Source: Clostridium akagii DSM 12554 (GTDB lineage: Bacteria > Bacillota > Clostridia > Clostridiales > Clostridiaceae). Taken from it: a stretch of 53,304 bases of DNA. The stretch is taken from the NCBI RefSeq assembly GCF_000686725.1, contig NZ_JMLK01000026.1, positions 1 through 53,304 on the forward strand. The letters run 5' to 3'. Position 1 is the first letter of the stretch. Every line of letters begins with the position of its first letter. This document shows, one piece after another, positions 36,456 through 44,092 of the stretch. Below the pieces are notes generated by a model, which did not search any database, was not told the origin of the DNA, and saw nothing but the letters and a program-made list of their open reading frames with translations. The translations under genes were made by a program, and so were the position numbers.

Positions 36456-37460
36456 ATGATGCGAGAATTTGAAATTGAGAGGCAATTTGATATTAAAATT
36501 GAATCAATCAAACCCAATCGAGGGGTATACTATTTAAAAACAAATAAGGGATTTAAATGTCTTAAAAAGATTGATTATGGCATCCAAAAGCTTCTATTTG
36601 TCTATGCTGCTAAGGAACATCTTATCTTAAATGGATTCGATGCTGTGGACAGATATTGCTTAAATATAAATGGAAACCCTTATGCACTTGTAAATGAAGA
36701 TATATATACTCTTTCAGAGTGGATTGAAGGGAGGGAATGCAATTTTTATGAAAAGGAAGATTTAATAAAATCCTCAAAAACACTTGCAGTACTACATGAG
36801 AAATCTAAGGGGTATGAACCACCTGAAAACAGTAAGCTTAAAACGGATTTAGGAAGATGGACACATCTTATGGAAAAGAGGGTAAGATCATTTGAAAAGA
36901 TGAGAGATATGGCAAGAAAAAAAGGCAGAAAAACTCCTTTTGATTTATGCTATATAAAAAATGTTGATTATTTTAAACAAGTTGGATTGAAGTCTATAAA
37001 AATTCTAAACAATTCTGAATACATGAATTTATGTAAAAAAACTGAAGAAGAAAAAGGATTTTGCCACCATGATTATACCTATCATAACATAATCATAGAT
37101 AAAGAGGATAAGGTTAATGTTATAGATTTTGATTATTGCAAGAGAGAGATCAGGGTTTATGATATATCCAATTACTTGATAAAAGTTTTAAAAAGGTGTG
37201 ATTGGAATATTGAATATGCAAAAATTATAATTGATGCATATAATGAAGTTAGTCCATTAGAAGAAAGAGAATACAGGGTGCTATTTGCATTTCTTCTTTT
37301 TCCACAACGTTTTTGGAGGCTATCTAATCGGTTTTATTACAATGAAGTAAATTGGGGACAAAGTACATTTAACAAAAAAATACAGGAATTAGTTGATGAA
37401 AGAGAAAAATTCAATAAATTAATCGAGGATTTTAAAATAATGTATGACCAAAGCGAGTAA
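36456..37460 (+). CDS. CotS-family spore coat protein (kinase fold)
   Basis: A 334-residue CotS-family protein with an intact set of kinase-like residues: KGFKCLKKIDYG (ATP lysine), GFCHHDYTYHNIIIDKED (catalytic loop) and VIDFDYCKR (metal motif). It follows an ideal GGAGGTGAT ribosome site. The next gene, yabG, encodes the protease that processes coat proteins late in sporulation. Its role in the coat is inferred from the family. Confidence 0.86.
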   Translation: MMREFEIERQFDIKIESIKPNRGVYYLKTNKGFKCLKKIDYGIQKLLFVYAAKEHLILNGFDAVDRYCLNINGNPYALVNEDIYTLSEWIEGRECNFYEKEDLIKSSKTLAVLHEKSKGYEPPENSKLKTDLGRWTHLMEKRVRSFEKMRDMARKKGRKTPFDLCYIKNVDYFKQVGLKSIKILNNSEYMNLCKKTEEEKGFCHHDYTYHNIIIDKEDKVNVIDFDYCKREIRVYDISNYLIKVLKRCDWNIEYAKIIIDAYNEVSPLEEREYRVLFAFLLFPQRFWRLSNRFYYNEVNWGQSTFNKKIQELVDEREKFNKLIEDFKIMYDQSE

Positions 37461-37525
37461 CTTGTTACTTGTTTTGTGTGCTTTGAGAAGGCTGACTTTT
37501 CTAAAAAAATATATAGTAATAATTA

Positions 37526-37553
37526 ACAATATTTGAAAGTGGATCATAGTATG
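37526..37553 (+). promoter_or_regulatory. Sigma-K-like promoter of yabG
   Basis: AC (37526-37527), 17 bases, then CATAGTATG (37545-37553), one mismatch from CATANNNTA. In Bacillus yabG is transcribed by sigma-K, and the spacing equals that of the candidate before the first cotS. Confidence 0.45.
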
Positions 37554-37582
37554 TAATAGTAGCAATTTGATGGGGTTTATAT

Positions 37583-38470
37583 ATGGAAATAGGGGATACT
37601 GTAGTAAGAAAATCCTACAATAGGGATATAACTTTTAAGATTATGGATATTAAACATGTTGATAATGAGATTATATATGTATTGAACGGGGTTAATCTAA
37701 GAATAGTTGCAGATGCAAAAATAGATGATTTAGAAGAAGTTAAGGAAGATAGTTTTGGAAAAGCAGAGGTTGTTTTCAATAAAAAAGTAAATGAATCCAT
37801 TAGAAGTATTGTAAATAATAGAAATAATACGTCTGTTAAAAAAAAATACAGAGATATAAAGCAAATCAAAATTAGTCCCATAGATTTTGATGAAGGTATG
37901 TCATTTAGGAGACCAGGAAAGATACTACATCTAGATGGTGATGCAGGCTATCTAGATGTATGTTTAAAGGTTTATAAGCAACTTTCAATTGATGCAGTAG
38001 GAAGAGTTATTTTAGAAAGTGAGCAACCGGAACAAATAGTTGATATTGTAAAAGAGGTTAAGCCAGATATAGTTGTTATAACTGGACATGACGGCATATC
38101 TAAGGAAACCAAAGACTACACTGATTTAAATAATTATAGGAATTCAAAATATTTTGTTGATTCCGTAGCAAGACTAAGAGAATATGAACCAGGTTATGAT
38201 AATTTAGTTATATATGCTGGAGCATGCCAGAGTTATTATGAAGCTATTTTAGATGCTGGCGCGAATTTTGCAAGTTCACCTGAACGAGTACTAATTCATT
38301 GCCTTGATCCGGTTTTTGTATGCCAAAAGGTGGCATACACGAACATTGGAGAAGTTGTTAACATACAGGACGTTGTAAAAAATACAATAACGGGTGTAAA
38401 AGGGGTTGGAGGAGTTCAAACACGAGGTAAGTGCAGAGAAGGATATCCAAAGTCCATATTCGTTAGATAA
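37583..38470 (+). CDS. yabG: Sporulation protease YabG
   Basis: A 295-residue YabG, the U57 cysteine-type protease made in the mother cell that cleaves spore-coat proteins. The proposed catalytic pair is visible as His169 in VITGHDGISK and Cys215 in YAGACQSYYEA (Bacillus His172 and Cys218). The N-terminal ~60 residues form an SH3-like/KOW-type strand domain (IGDTVVRKSYNRDITFKIMDI). The C-terminus AGANFASSPERV onwards is repeated twice downstream as decapitated copies. A sigma-K-like promoter precedes it. This gene forms the left boundary of the accessory island. Confidence 0.93.
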   Translation: MEIGDTVVRKSYNRDITFKIMDIKHVDNEIIYVLNGVNLRIVADAKIDDLEEVKEDSFGKAEVVFNKKVNESIRSIVNNRNNTSVKKKYRDIKQIKISPIDFDEGMSFRRPGKILHLDGDAGYLDVCLKVYKQLSIDAVGRVILESEQPEQIVDIVKEVKPDIVVITGHDGISKETKDYTDLNNYRNSKYFVDSVARLREYEPGYDNLVIYAGACQSYYEAILDAGANFASSPERVLIHCLDPVFVCQKVAYTNIGEVVNIQDVVKNTITGVKGVGGVQTRGKCREGYPKSIFVR

Positions 38471-38575
38471 GTAAAGCCTCATGGCTATATTTGCCATGAG
38501 GCTTAGTTTATAGATATAGGTTTACTTACAACTATAAATGATGAAATTTGAATACAAATTTTTATAGCACATATT
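38255..38575 (+). repeat. yabG 3'-end repeat, copy 1 (in intact gene)
   Basis: From GCTGGCGC at 38255 through the yabG stop, its terminator and about 70 bases beyond, this stretch recurs at 49114 and, without the last part, at 52681. It marks the left boundary of the accessory island. Confidence 0.9.
38474..38504 (+). terminator. yabG terminator hairpin
   Basis: AAGCCTCATGGC pairs with GCCATGAGGCTT around a 7-base loop just after the yabG stop. The two downstream copies carry the same hairpin with paired base changes. From here to 38987 (about 480 bp) I see nothing else I can support beyond the repeat tail and the ribosome site of the first precursor gene. Confidence 0.75.
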
Positions 38576-38987
38576 TATAGCATAACTTAGGCAAAATTCA
38601 TGGCTTTAAAAGTGTTCTTACTTAGTTTTAATCCTTAGCATATAATTTCTGTATTTTGATGTCAGTACTCATATATTTTATGATTTTTAGGGGGAGAGTT
38701 CAATAACATTTATATCCATGAAAATTCATTTCAATTGCCTATAAAGTTTTTAATATTTTATAAAAACTACTGAAGTTATTATACTAAATGAATTCCTAAA
38801 AGCAAATATTTTGAAATGTCTTAGGAAATATAAAATAGTCACTATATAATAACTTAAAATATAAATAATTATAAAACAGTAAAAAATAATCAATGTATAC
38901 ATTGCTAAAAATGATAAATAATGTTAATATTAAAAAATAATGAGTAAATATTGTATATTTAAGGATTGAAAGGAGGCGAAAATTGTA

Positions 38988-39092
38988 ATGGATAAAGAGC
39001 AACTTTTGGAATTAGAAGAAGTAAAAATAAATGAAATCCAAGAATTGGAAGAGATAGTGACACCAGGAAGCGGATTCGGTTGTACATGTTAG
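38988..39092 (+). CDS. RiPP precursor peptide 1 (divergent)
   Basis: A 34-residue peptide after a strong AAAGGAGGCG site. It has an acidic leader (DKEQLLELEEVKINEIQELE) and the C-terminal core IVTPGSGFGCTC. Compared with the four following peptides it is three residues longer at the start, has Thr rather than Asn between the two cysteines, and a more varied leader. It is the oldest or most diverged member of the array. Its role as a modified-peptide precursor is inferred from the adjacent radical SAM maturase and the conserved Cys-ended core. Confidence 0.85.
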   Translation: MDKEQLLELEEVKINEIQELEEIVTPGSGFGCTC

Positions 39093-39127
39093 TTAATATT
39101 TATGCAATAAGAAGAGGGTAACCGATT

Positions 39128-39223
39128 ATGGAAAATATAGAACTAGAAGATGTAATAGTAAGTGAAATAGAAGAATTAGAAGAAATAGTAACACCAGGAA
39201 GCGGTTTTGGCTGTAATTGTTAG
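39128..39223 (+). CDS. RiPP precursor peptide 2
   Basis: A 31-residue peptide. The leader is strongly acidic (nine Asp/Glu in the first 21 residues, with SEIEELEEI), and the core is VTPGSGFGCNC ending directly at the stop codon. Thr22, Pro23, Gly24, Ser25, Gly26, Phe27, Gly28, Cys29 and Cys31 are invariant in all copies except for spacing in copy 1. Preceded by a GAAGAGGGTAA ribosome region. Identical in protein sequence to copy 3. It is the presumed substrate of the radical SAM/SPASM enzyme downstream. Confidence 0.88.
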   Translation: MENIELEDVIVSEIEELEEIVTPGSGFGCNC

Positions 39224-39257
39224 TTAAAATTTATGCAATAAAAGGGGGTAACCCATT

Positions 39258-39353
39258 ATGGAAAATATAGAACTAGAAGATGTAATAGTAAGTGAAATAG
39301 AAGAATTAGAAGAAATAGTAACACCAGGAAGCGGTTTTGGCTGTAATTGTTAG
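39258..39353 (+). CDS. RiPP precursor peptide 3
   Basis: A 31-residue peptide identical to precursor 2, with the core TPGSGFGCNC. It follows an AAAGGGGGTAA ribosome site 6-7 bases before the ATG. Identity at DNA level with unit 2 across the whole gene shows a very recent duplication. Confidence 0.88.
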   Translation: MENIELEDVIVSEIEELEEIVTPGSGFGCNC

Positions 39354-39387
39354 TTAAAATTTATGCAATAAAAGGGGGTAAACCATT

Positions 39388-39483
39388 ATGGAAAATATAG
39401 AACTAGAAGAAGTAATAGTAAGTGAAATAGAAGAATTAGAAGAAATAGTAACACCAGGAAGCGGTTTTGGCTGTAATTGTTAG
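39388..39483 (+). CDS. RiPP precursor peptide 4
   Basis: A 31-residue peptide that differs from precursors 2 and 3 only at residue 8 (Glu for Asp) in the leader. The core TPGSGFGCNC is unchanged. It has the same AAAGGGGGTAA ribosome site and linker. Confidence 0.88.
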   Translation: MENIELEEVIVSEIEELEEIVTPGSGFGCNC

Positions 39484-39517
39484 TTAAAATTTATGCAATA
39501 AAAGGGGGTAAACCATT

Positions 39518-39616
39518 ATGGAAAATATAGAACTAGAAGAAGTGGTAGTAAGTGAAATAGAAGAATTAGAAGATATAGTAACACCAGGAAGTGGTTTCGG
39601 TTGTAATTGTCCATGA
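39518..39616 (+). CDS. RiPP precursor peptide 5 (Pro-extended)
   Basis: A 32-residue peptide with leader changes at residues 8 (Glu), 10 (Val) and 19 (Asp) and one extra C-terminal Pro after CNC, because the last copy reads into CCA before TGA. Everything from TPGSGFGCNC is conserved. The extra residue would need removal or tolerance if the free C-terminal Cys matters. The 187 bp after it, up to the maturase gene, hold no clear terminator. Confidence 0.87.
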   Translation: MENIELEEVVVSEIEELEDIVTPGSGFGCNCP

Positions 39617-39803
39617 AAAGTAGACAAGAGGTATAATTTTAAAAAGTAAAATCCAAGAGGCATAATTGTAATAAATTAGTAACTTGAAGAATGGATTTTT
39701 GGTGTAATTATTAAACCTAGATTATATTAAGAAAAACAAATAAATCCAAGAATATTACAATACTCATTATTATTTGTAAAATATAAAAACTAAGGAGATA
39801 AGT

Positions 39804-41102
39804 ATGCATCATTTATTTGATAAAGAAGGAAAACGATTTTTGTTTGATTCTAATGAAATTAGGCTTTATAGGGTACCAGAAAAATACAAAGGAATAATAG
39901 ATAAGAATGGTATAGGTGATATAAACTTTAACAAAAGAGAAGTAAATATTCAAATAAAAGATAAAGATTTAAACAAATGTTCAAAACTTGTGTTGATTAT
40001 TAGTAAAGTATGCAATTTAAATTGTAAATATTGTTATGCTAGTGGTGGTAATTATGGGGATAAAGAATCTTTAATGATGGACTTAGAAACTTTAATGAAA
40101 AGTATAGAAGTAACTTTAGATATTTTTCCAAAAGGAATAGAGTGCATACAATTTTTTGGAGGAGAACCATTAACAAATTATAAAATTTTGAGGGATGGGA
40201 TTTTATTTATTAATGAATTATTCAAGAAGCGAAATCTAAAAAAACCTAACTATACAATAGTTACCAATGGAACTATAATAAATGAAGAAATTATAGAAAT
40301 ATTCAATGATTTTTTTCAATCAGTTACTATAAGCTTAGATGGAAAGAAAGAAATAAATGACTATAACAGAATATTCAAAAATAATAATCATAGTGTTCAT
40401 GATAGTGTGATCAAAAATATTGAACTAATGAATAAAAGTAGGCCATATTTATTGGATATAGAAATGACTGTTGATGATAAACAAATAGATTATTTTATAA
40501 GTAAAAATAACATTGATAATTTTAAATATATCAAAACACTAAAAGTTGATTCTGTACATATGACACCTGTAATTGATTGTAAAAATGTAATGAGTGATAG
40601 TGAGAAGCGGAGGAAGGAAAGTAGAGTAAAATATTTTGACTTATGCATTAAGGAATCTTTAAAAGGTAAAGCAAAAGAAATTAATCTTGTAAAAGCAAAA
40701 AGTATTATACAAATATTGAAAAATAAAATAATATCAGAACATTTTTGTTCAGCTGGAATAAGTACTATAACAGTAGATGAAAAGGGTAATATTTATCCCT
40801 GCTTTATGTTTGGAGAAGTTGATGAATTTGTTATGAGCAATATTAATAACTTTTTACAAGAAGATTTTAATAAAATAAGACAAAAGTTTATTGATAATAA
40901 AATAGTTAACAATAACAAATGTAAGACATGTTGGGCAAATACAATTTGTTCTGAAGCTTGTTCAGGATGCGTGGGCTCATTTTATTTAACCAATAAAAAT
41001 ATATCAGAAGTAATTGATGAACATTGTGATATTGGTAAAAGTGGATTAGAAAGAGTATTGTATCAAGTGTATGAATATTCAGAAAGTAAGAAGTTGAAAT
41101 GA
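39804..41102 (+). CDS. Radical SAM/SPASM peptide maturase
   Basis: A 432-residue radical SAM enzyme. The N-terminal ~65 residues may bind the leader. The SAM cluster motif CNLNCKYC uses Cys70, Cys74 and Cys77, followed by FFGGEPL and SLDGKKE. The C-terminal SPASM region has Cys in FCSAGISTITVDEKGNIYPCFMFG and a dense cluster CKTCWANTICSEACSGC plus EHCDIGK, enough for two auxiliary [4Fe-4S] clusters. This layout is that of RiPP maturases making thioether or carbon-carbon links. It follows AAGGAGATAAGT and overlaps the next gene by 4 bases (ATGA). The clostridial Clo7bot and CLI_3235 peptide maturases are possible relatives; I cannot test that here. Confidence 0.9.
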   Translation: MHHLFDKEGKRFLFDSNEIRLYRVPEKYKGIIDKNGIGDINFNKREVNIQIKDKDLNKCSKLVLIISKVCNLNCKYCYASGGNYGDKESLMMDLETLMKSIEVTLDIFPKGIECIQFFGGEPLTNYKILRDGILFINELFKKRNLKKPNYTIVTNGTIINEEIIEIFNDFFQSVTISLDGKKEINDYNRIFKNNNHSVHDSVIKNIELMNKSRPYLLDIEMTVDDKQIDYFISKNNIDNFKYIKTLKVDSVHMTPVIDCKNVMSDSEKRRKESRVKYFDLCIKESLKGKAKEINLVKAKSIIQILKNKIISEHFCSAGISTITVDEKGNIYPCFMFGEVDEFVMSNINNFLQEDFNKIRQKFIDNKIVNNNKCKTCWANTICSEACSGCVGSFYLTNKNISEVIDEHCDIGKSGLERVLYQVYEYSESKKLK

Positions 41103-42262
41103 ATATAAAATTAAAGCCTAAAGTTAGCAAAGGATTGTATTATAATCAATTATATAAAAATGATAAATCAAGTTATATAGTACTTGGAAATAAAATTAAT
41201 GGAGTAAATTTAATCATTGAGGATAAAAATATTATTTCAATTAATCTATTGATAAAGGAATTTAATGGAAATAATACTTTAGAAGATATAAGTAGCAAAA
41301 TCGGTATAGAAATACATGAACTAATATCCATTGTAAATTTACTTAAGAATAAGGGAATAATATCACTAGGGCAAATGGGAGAAGAAACGTTAACAAAGAA
41401 CTTCAATGAAGCAGAGCGATTTTCCTTGAAGATTTTTGAAAAATCATTATCTAAGATAAAACTAAATCCTGTGATATTAGCGAAATTTCTAAAAGGTTTT
41501 AAGTTTATTTTCTTAATTAATGCAGTAATATTTTTCTACTTGTTTGCAAAATATCATAATCAGTATTCAATATTTGATCTGATTAAATATAAAGAGTCAT
41601 ATTTGGAATCATATATTTTGATAAATATTTGTATGGTTTTTTCATTCATTTTTCATGAGATAGCTCATTTATTAGTAGCACAAAGATATGGAGCAGAATC
41701 CAAAAAATTTGTATTTATATTATATTGGTATTTTATACCAATGATGTATTTAGAAAATAAAAACTTATATTCATTGAAAAGAAAAGATTTATTAAAGGTG
41801 TTATTAGCAGGGGTAACCTTTAATATATTTATTTCCTTAATATCTTTAAATATTTTTTATATTACTAACCTCTATATATTTATAGTAATCGCATTGGCAA
41901 ATTTAAAAATGTTCTTTGTTAATCTAATACCGTTATCATTAAGTGATGGATACTTTGTTTTTACTGTATTATTTGGGGAACCTAATTTAAGGAAAAGTAG
42001 TTATAGACTTATAGGTAATACATGGAAAAGAGCAGTTCTAAAGGGATATAAAAAAAGTGAAATCATATATTCAATTGTAACATTTGCTTCAACTATGATT
42101 TTATTTACATTTGAGATTACTTGGTTAATTTCTTCTTTACAAATAATTAAAGGGCTTTATTTAATAGTATTAATTATTTTCATATCATTGTTATATTGCA
42201 TTTTTTATATATGTTTGATACGAAAAAGATTCGTCAGTAAAACAATAGTAGATGGGAGGTAA
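41099..42262 (+). CDS. M50-type membrane protease with PqqD-like N-terminus
   Basis: A 387-residue membrane protein. Residues ~1-100 are soluble and resemble a winged-helix PqqD/RRE-like leader-binding domain (LGNKINGVNLIIEDKN, LIKEFNGNNTLEDISSKIG). From ~135 it has about six to seven transmembrane helices. The zinc motif HEIAH (His186, Glu187, His190) sits in one helix and the second ligand motif LSDG (Asp283) in another, as in site-2/M50 proteases. It probably binds the precursor leader and cuts it during export. Such fusions occur in some sactipeptide and SPASM clusters. Translation is coupled to the maturase by the 4-base overlap. Confidence 0.85.
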   Translation: MNIKLKPKVSKGLYYNQLYKNDKSSYIVLGNKINGVNLIIEDKNIISINLLIKEFNGNNTLEDISSKIGIEIHELISIVNLLKNKGIISLGQMGEETLTKNFNEAERFSLKIFEKSLSKIKLNPVILAKFLKGFKFIFLINAVIFFYLFAKYHNQYSIFDLIKYKESYLESYILINICMVFSFIFHEIAHLLVAQRYGAESKKFVFILYWYFIPMMYLENKNLYSLKRKDLLKVLLAGVTFNIFISLISLNIFYITNLYIFIVIALANLKMFFVNLIPLSLSDGYFVFTVLFGEPNLRKSSYRLIGNTWKRAVLKGYKKSEIIYSIVTFASTMILFTFEITWLISSLQIIKGLYLIVLIIFISLLYCIFYICLIRKRFVSKTIVDGR

Positions 42263-42271
42263 ACTATATAT

Positions 42272-44092
42272 ATGGACAATATATTAAATTATTTAAACAA
42301 TCCTAATAAAATTATAACAATAATTTCCGGAAGTGTAGAAGATACGATATCACCTATGGATCTAAAGATGAAAGGATTAATAGTATTAAATAATCTAATG
42401 CAGAGAGGGATGGTAAAGGGTGATAAATTAATTTTAAAATATGAAGATAATGAAATTACCAAATTACTCTATGTTTTTTGGGCATGCCTTTTAGGAGGAA
42501 TAATACCTGTGTTTATAAGTGATACTGGAACAAACATAAGAAAACTTAAAAATATAGCTGATTTTATAGTTGAATCAAAGGTGTTACTTATTAATAATGA
42601 TAGTCTAGATATAGATGCAGAGAAAAAAATATTTCTAAAAGATATATTAAATGGTGATAAAAAGGCTCGAATTCGAGAAATAGAAGATGAAGATATAGCA
42701 TTTATTCAATTCTCTTCAGGGACAACAGGACAGCCTAAAGGTGCAATGATTAAACACAAAAATTTAATGGCAAGTATAAAAGCTATGACAAAGGCAGTGG
42801 AATCTACAGAAACAGATATTCATATTTCGTGGATGCCTTTATGTCATGATATGGGGTTAGTAGGATTTCATTTATTGCCAATATATTTGAAAGCAAAACA
42901 AATAATAATAGCGACAAGTAAGTTTATTAGAAATCCATTGATTTTGCTAGAAAAAGTAAGTGAAAATAATGCTACAATGATGAATGCCACAAATTTTTCT
43001 TTAAAATATATGACAAAGATGGCAAAACATAGAATAGACAAATGCAAGTTTTCGCTACAGTCGATTCGAAAAGTAGTTATAGGGGCTGAACCTATAAATT
43101 CAGATATTATAGAAGAATTTTATGAATTAATGAATCAATTTGGATTAAGCAGTAGCACATGCTATCCAGTATATGGTTTGGCTGAAACTACATTAGGCGT
43201 TGCTTTCCCTAGGGTTAATGAAAAATACAAATATTTATCATTAGATAAAAGACGCTTGTTTGTTGGTGACAGAATAATAGAAAATCATGATAAATATAGA
43301 CAAAATGTTTTATTAGAAGGATATCCTTTATTTAATTTACAAGTTAAATTCACAGATAACGACGGAGAAGAATTAAAAGATGGATATGTAGGATATATAA
43401 ATATTAAGGGAGAAAGTGTCATTGATTCTTATTATAAGAACGTGAATAGTGGAGAATTTAACAATGGTTGGTTTAATACTAGAGATTTAGGATTTATTTA
43501 TAACGGTGAAGTTGGTGTGTTAGGAAGAACATCCGATGTTATTTATGTCAATGGAAAAAAAAGCTTCTGCTATGAAATTGAAGAAATATGTGAGAAATTT
43601 ACAAAGACTAATGGTAAACTATGCATATGTGGTATAAATAATGCTGAAAAAGGAATGGACGATATTTTTTGTTTTTATGAAAGAAAAGTAAAAAACAAAG
43701 ATAAAGATATTATAAATAAATTAAATACTTACCTAAAGGGACAAAACAAGATTTATCTAAATTGTTTTGTCGAAGTGGATAAAATTTATAAAACTACTAG
43801 TGGGAAAATTCAAAGGTATAAATTAAAAGAAGAGTATTTAGATAATAAGGAAAAAAAGTTTAATAATATTCAGAAAAGAATAAGGGAAGGATTTGAATTT
43901 GTTCTAGAAAAAAAAATAGATAAAGAAGGAGACTTCTTTTTAAATGGAGGAGATTCTATTACAGCTATAATGCTTTTAGAATATATAAAAGAAAAGCTTG
44001 ATATAGAGATATCAGGAGAAGTTATATATATGAATTCCTCAATAGAAAAGCTTACACAATATATTGGAAATAGGTGTAGCTATGAACAATAA
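42272..44092 (+). CDS. Acyl-AMP ligase (FAAL-like) fused to carrier domain
   Basis: A 606-residue protein. Residues 1-~500 are an adenylate-forming enzyme: P-loop FSSGTTGQPKGAM (about 147-158), HISWMPLCHDMGLVGFHLLPIY, YPVYGLAETTLGVAF and the core TRDLGFIYNGEVGVLGRTSDVIYVNGKK. The CHDMGLVG and YGLAETTL stretches resemble fatty-acyl-AMP ligases. Residues ~535-606 are a carrier domain with the phosphopantetheine site FLNGGDSITAIM (Ser562). It therefore activates an acid and loads it onto its own carrier arm. In a locus of precursor peptides with a BtrH-like transferase next door, the acyl group is likely destined for the peptide. Substrate (fatty acid, aryl or amino acid) cannot be told. Confidence 0.88.
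   Translation: MDNILNYLNNPNKIITIISGSVEDTISPMDLKMKGLIVLNNLMQRGMVKGDKLILKYEDNEITKLLYVFWACLLGGIIPVFISDTGTNIRKLKNIADFIVESKVLLINNDSLDIDAEKKIFLKDILNGDKKARIREIEDEDIAFIQFSSGTTGQPKGAMIKHKNLMASIKAMTKAVESTETDIHISWMPLCHDMGLVGFHLLPIYLKAKQIIIATSKFIRNPLILLEKVSENNATMMNATNFSLKYMTKMAKHRIDKCKFSLQSIRKVVIGAEPINSDIIEEFYELMNQFGLSSSTCYPVYGLAETTLGVAFPRVNEKYKYLSLDKRRLFVGDRIIENHDKYRQNVLLEGYPLFNLQVKFTDNDGEELKDGYVGYINIKGESVIDSYYKNVNSGEFNNGWFNTRDLGFIYNGEVGVLGRTSDVIYVNGKKSFCYEIEEICEKFTKTNGKLCICGINNAEKGMDDIFCFYERKVKNKDKDIINKLNTYLKGQNKIYLNCFVEVDKIYKTTSGKIQRYKLKEEYLDNKEKKFNNIQKRIREGFEFVLEKKIDKEGDFFLNGGDSITAIMLLEYIKEKLDIEISGEVIYMNSSIEKLTQYIGNRCSYEQ

Larger units (their letters stand above)
39128..39620 (+). repeat. Tandem precursor array, 130-bp units
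   Basis: Starts of precursors 2, 3, 4 and 5 lie exactly 130 bases apart (39128, 39258, 39388, 39518). Each unit holds the gene plus the linker TTAGTTAAAATTTATGCAAT and AAAGGGGGTAA ribosome site, nearly identical between units. This indicates recent tandem duplication of the gene together with its ribosome site. Confidence 0.95.

Noticed and set aside
39104-39620. Regular 130-bp repeats could be taken for a CRISPR array.
   Set aside because: Units contain coding frames with start, stop and ribosome sites, and the repeats have no variable spacers; they are duplicated peptide genes.
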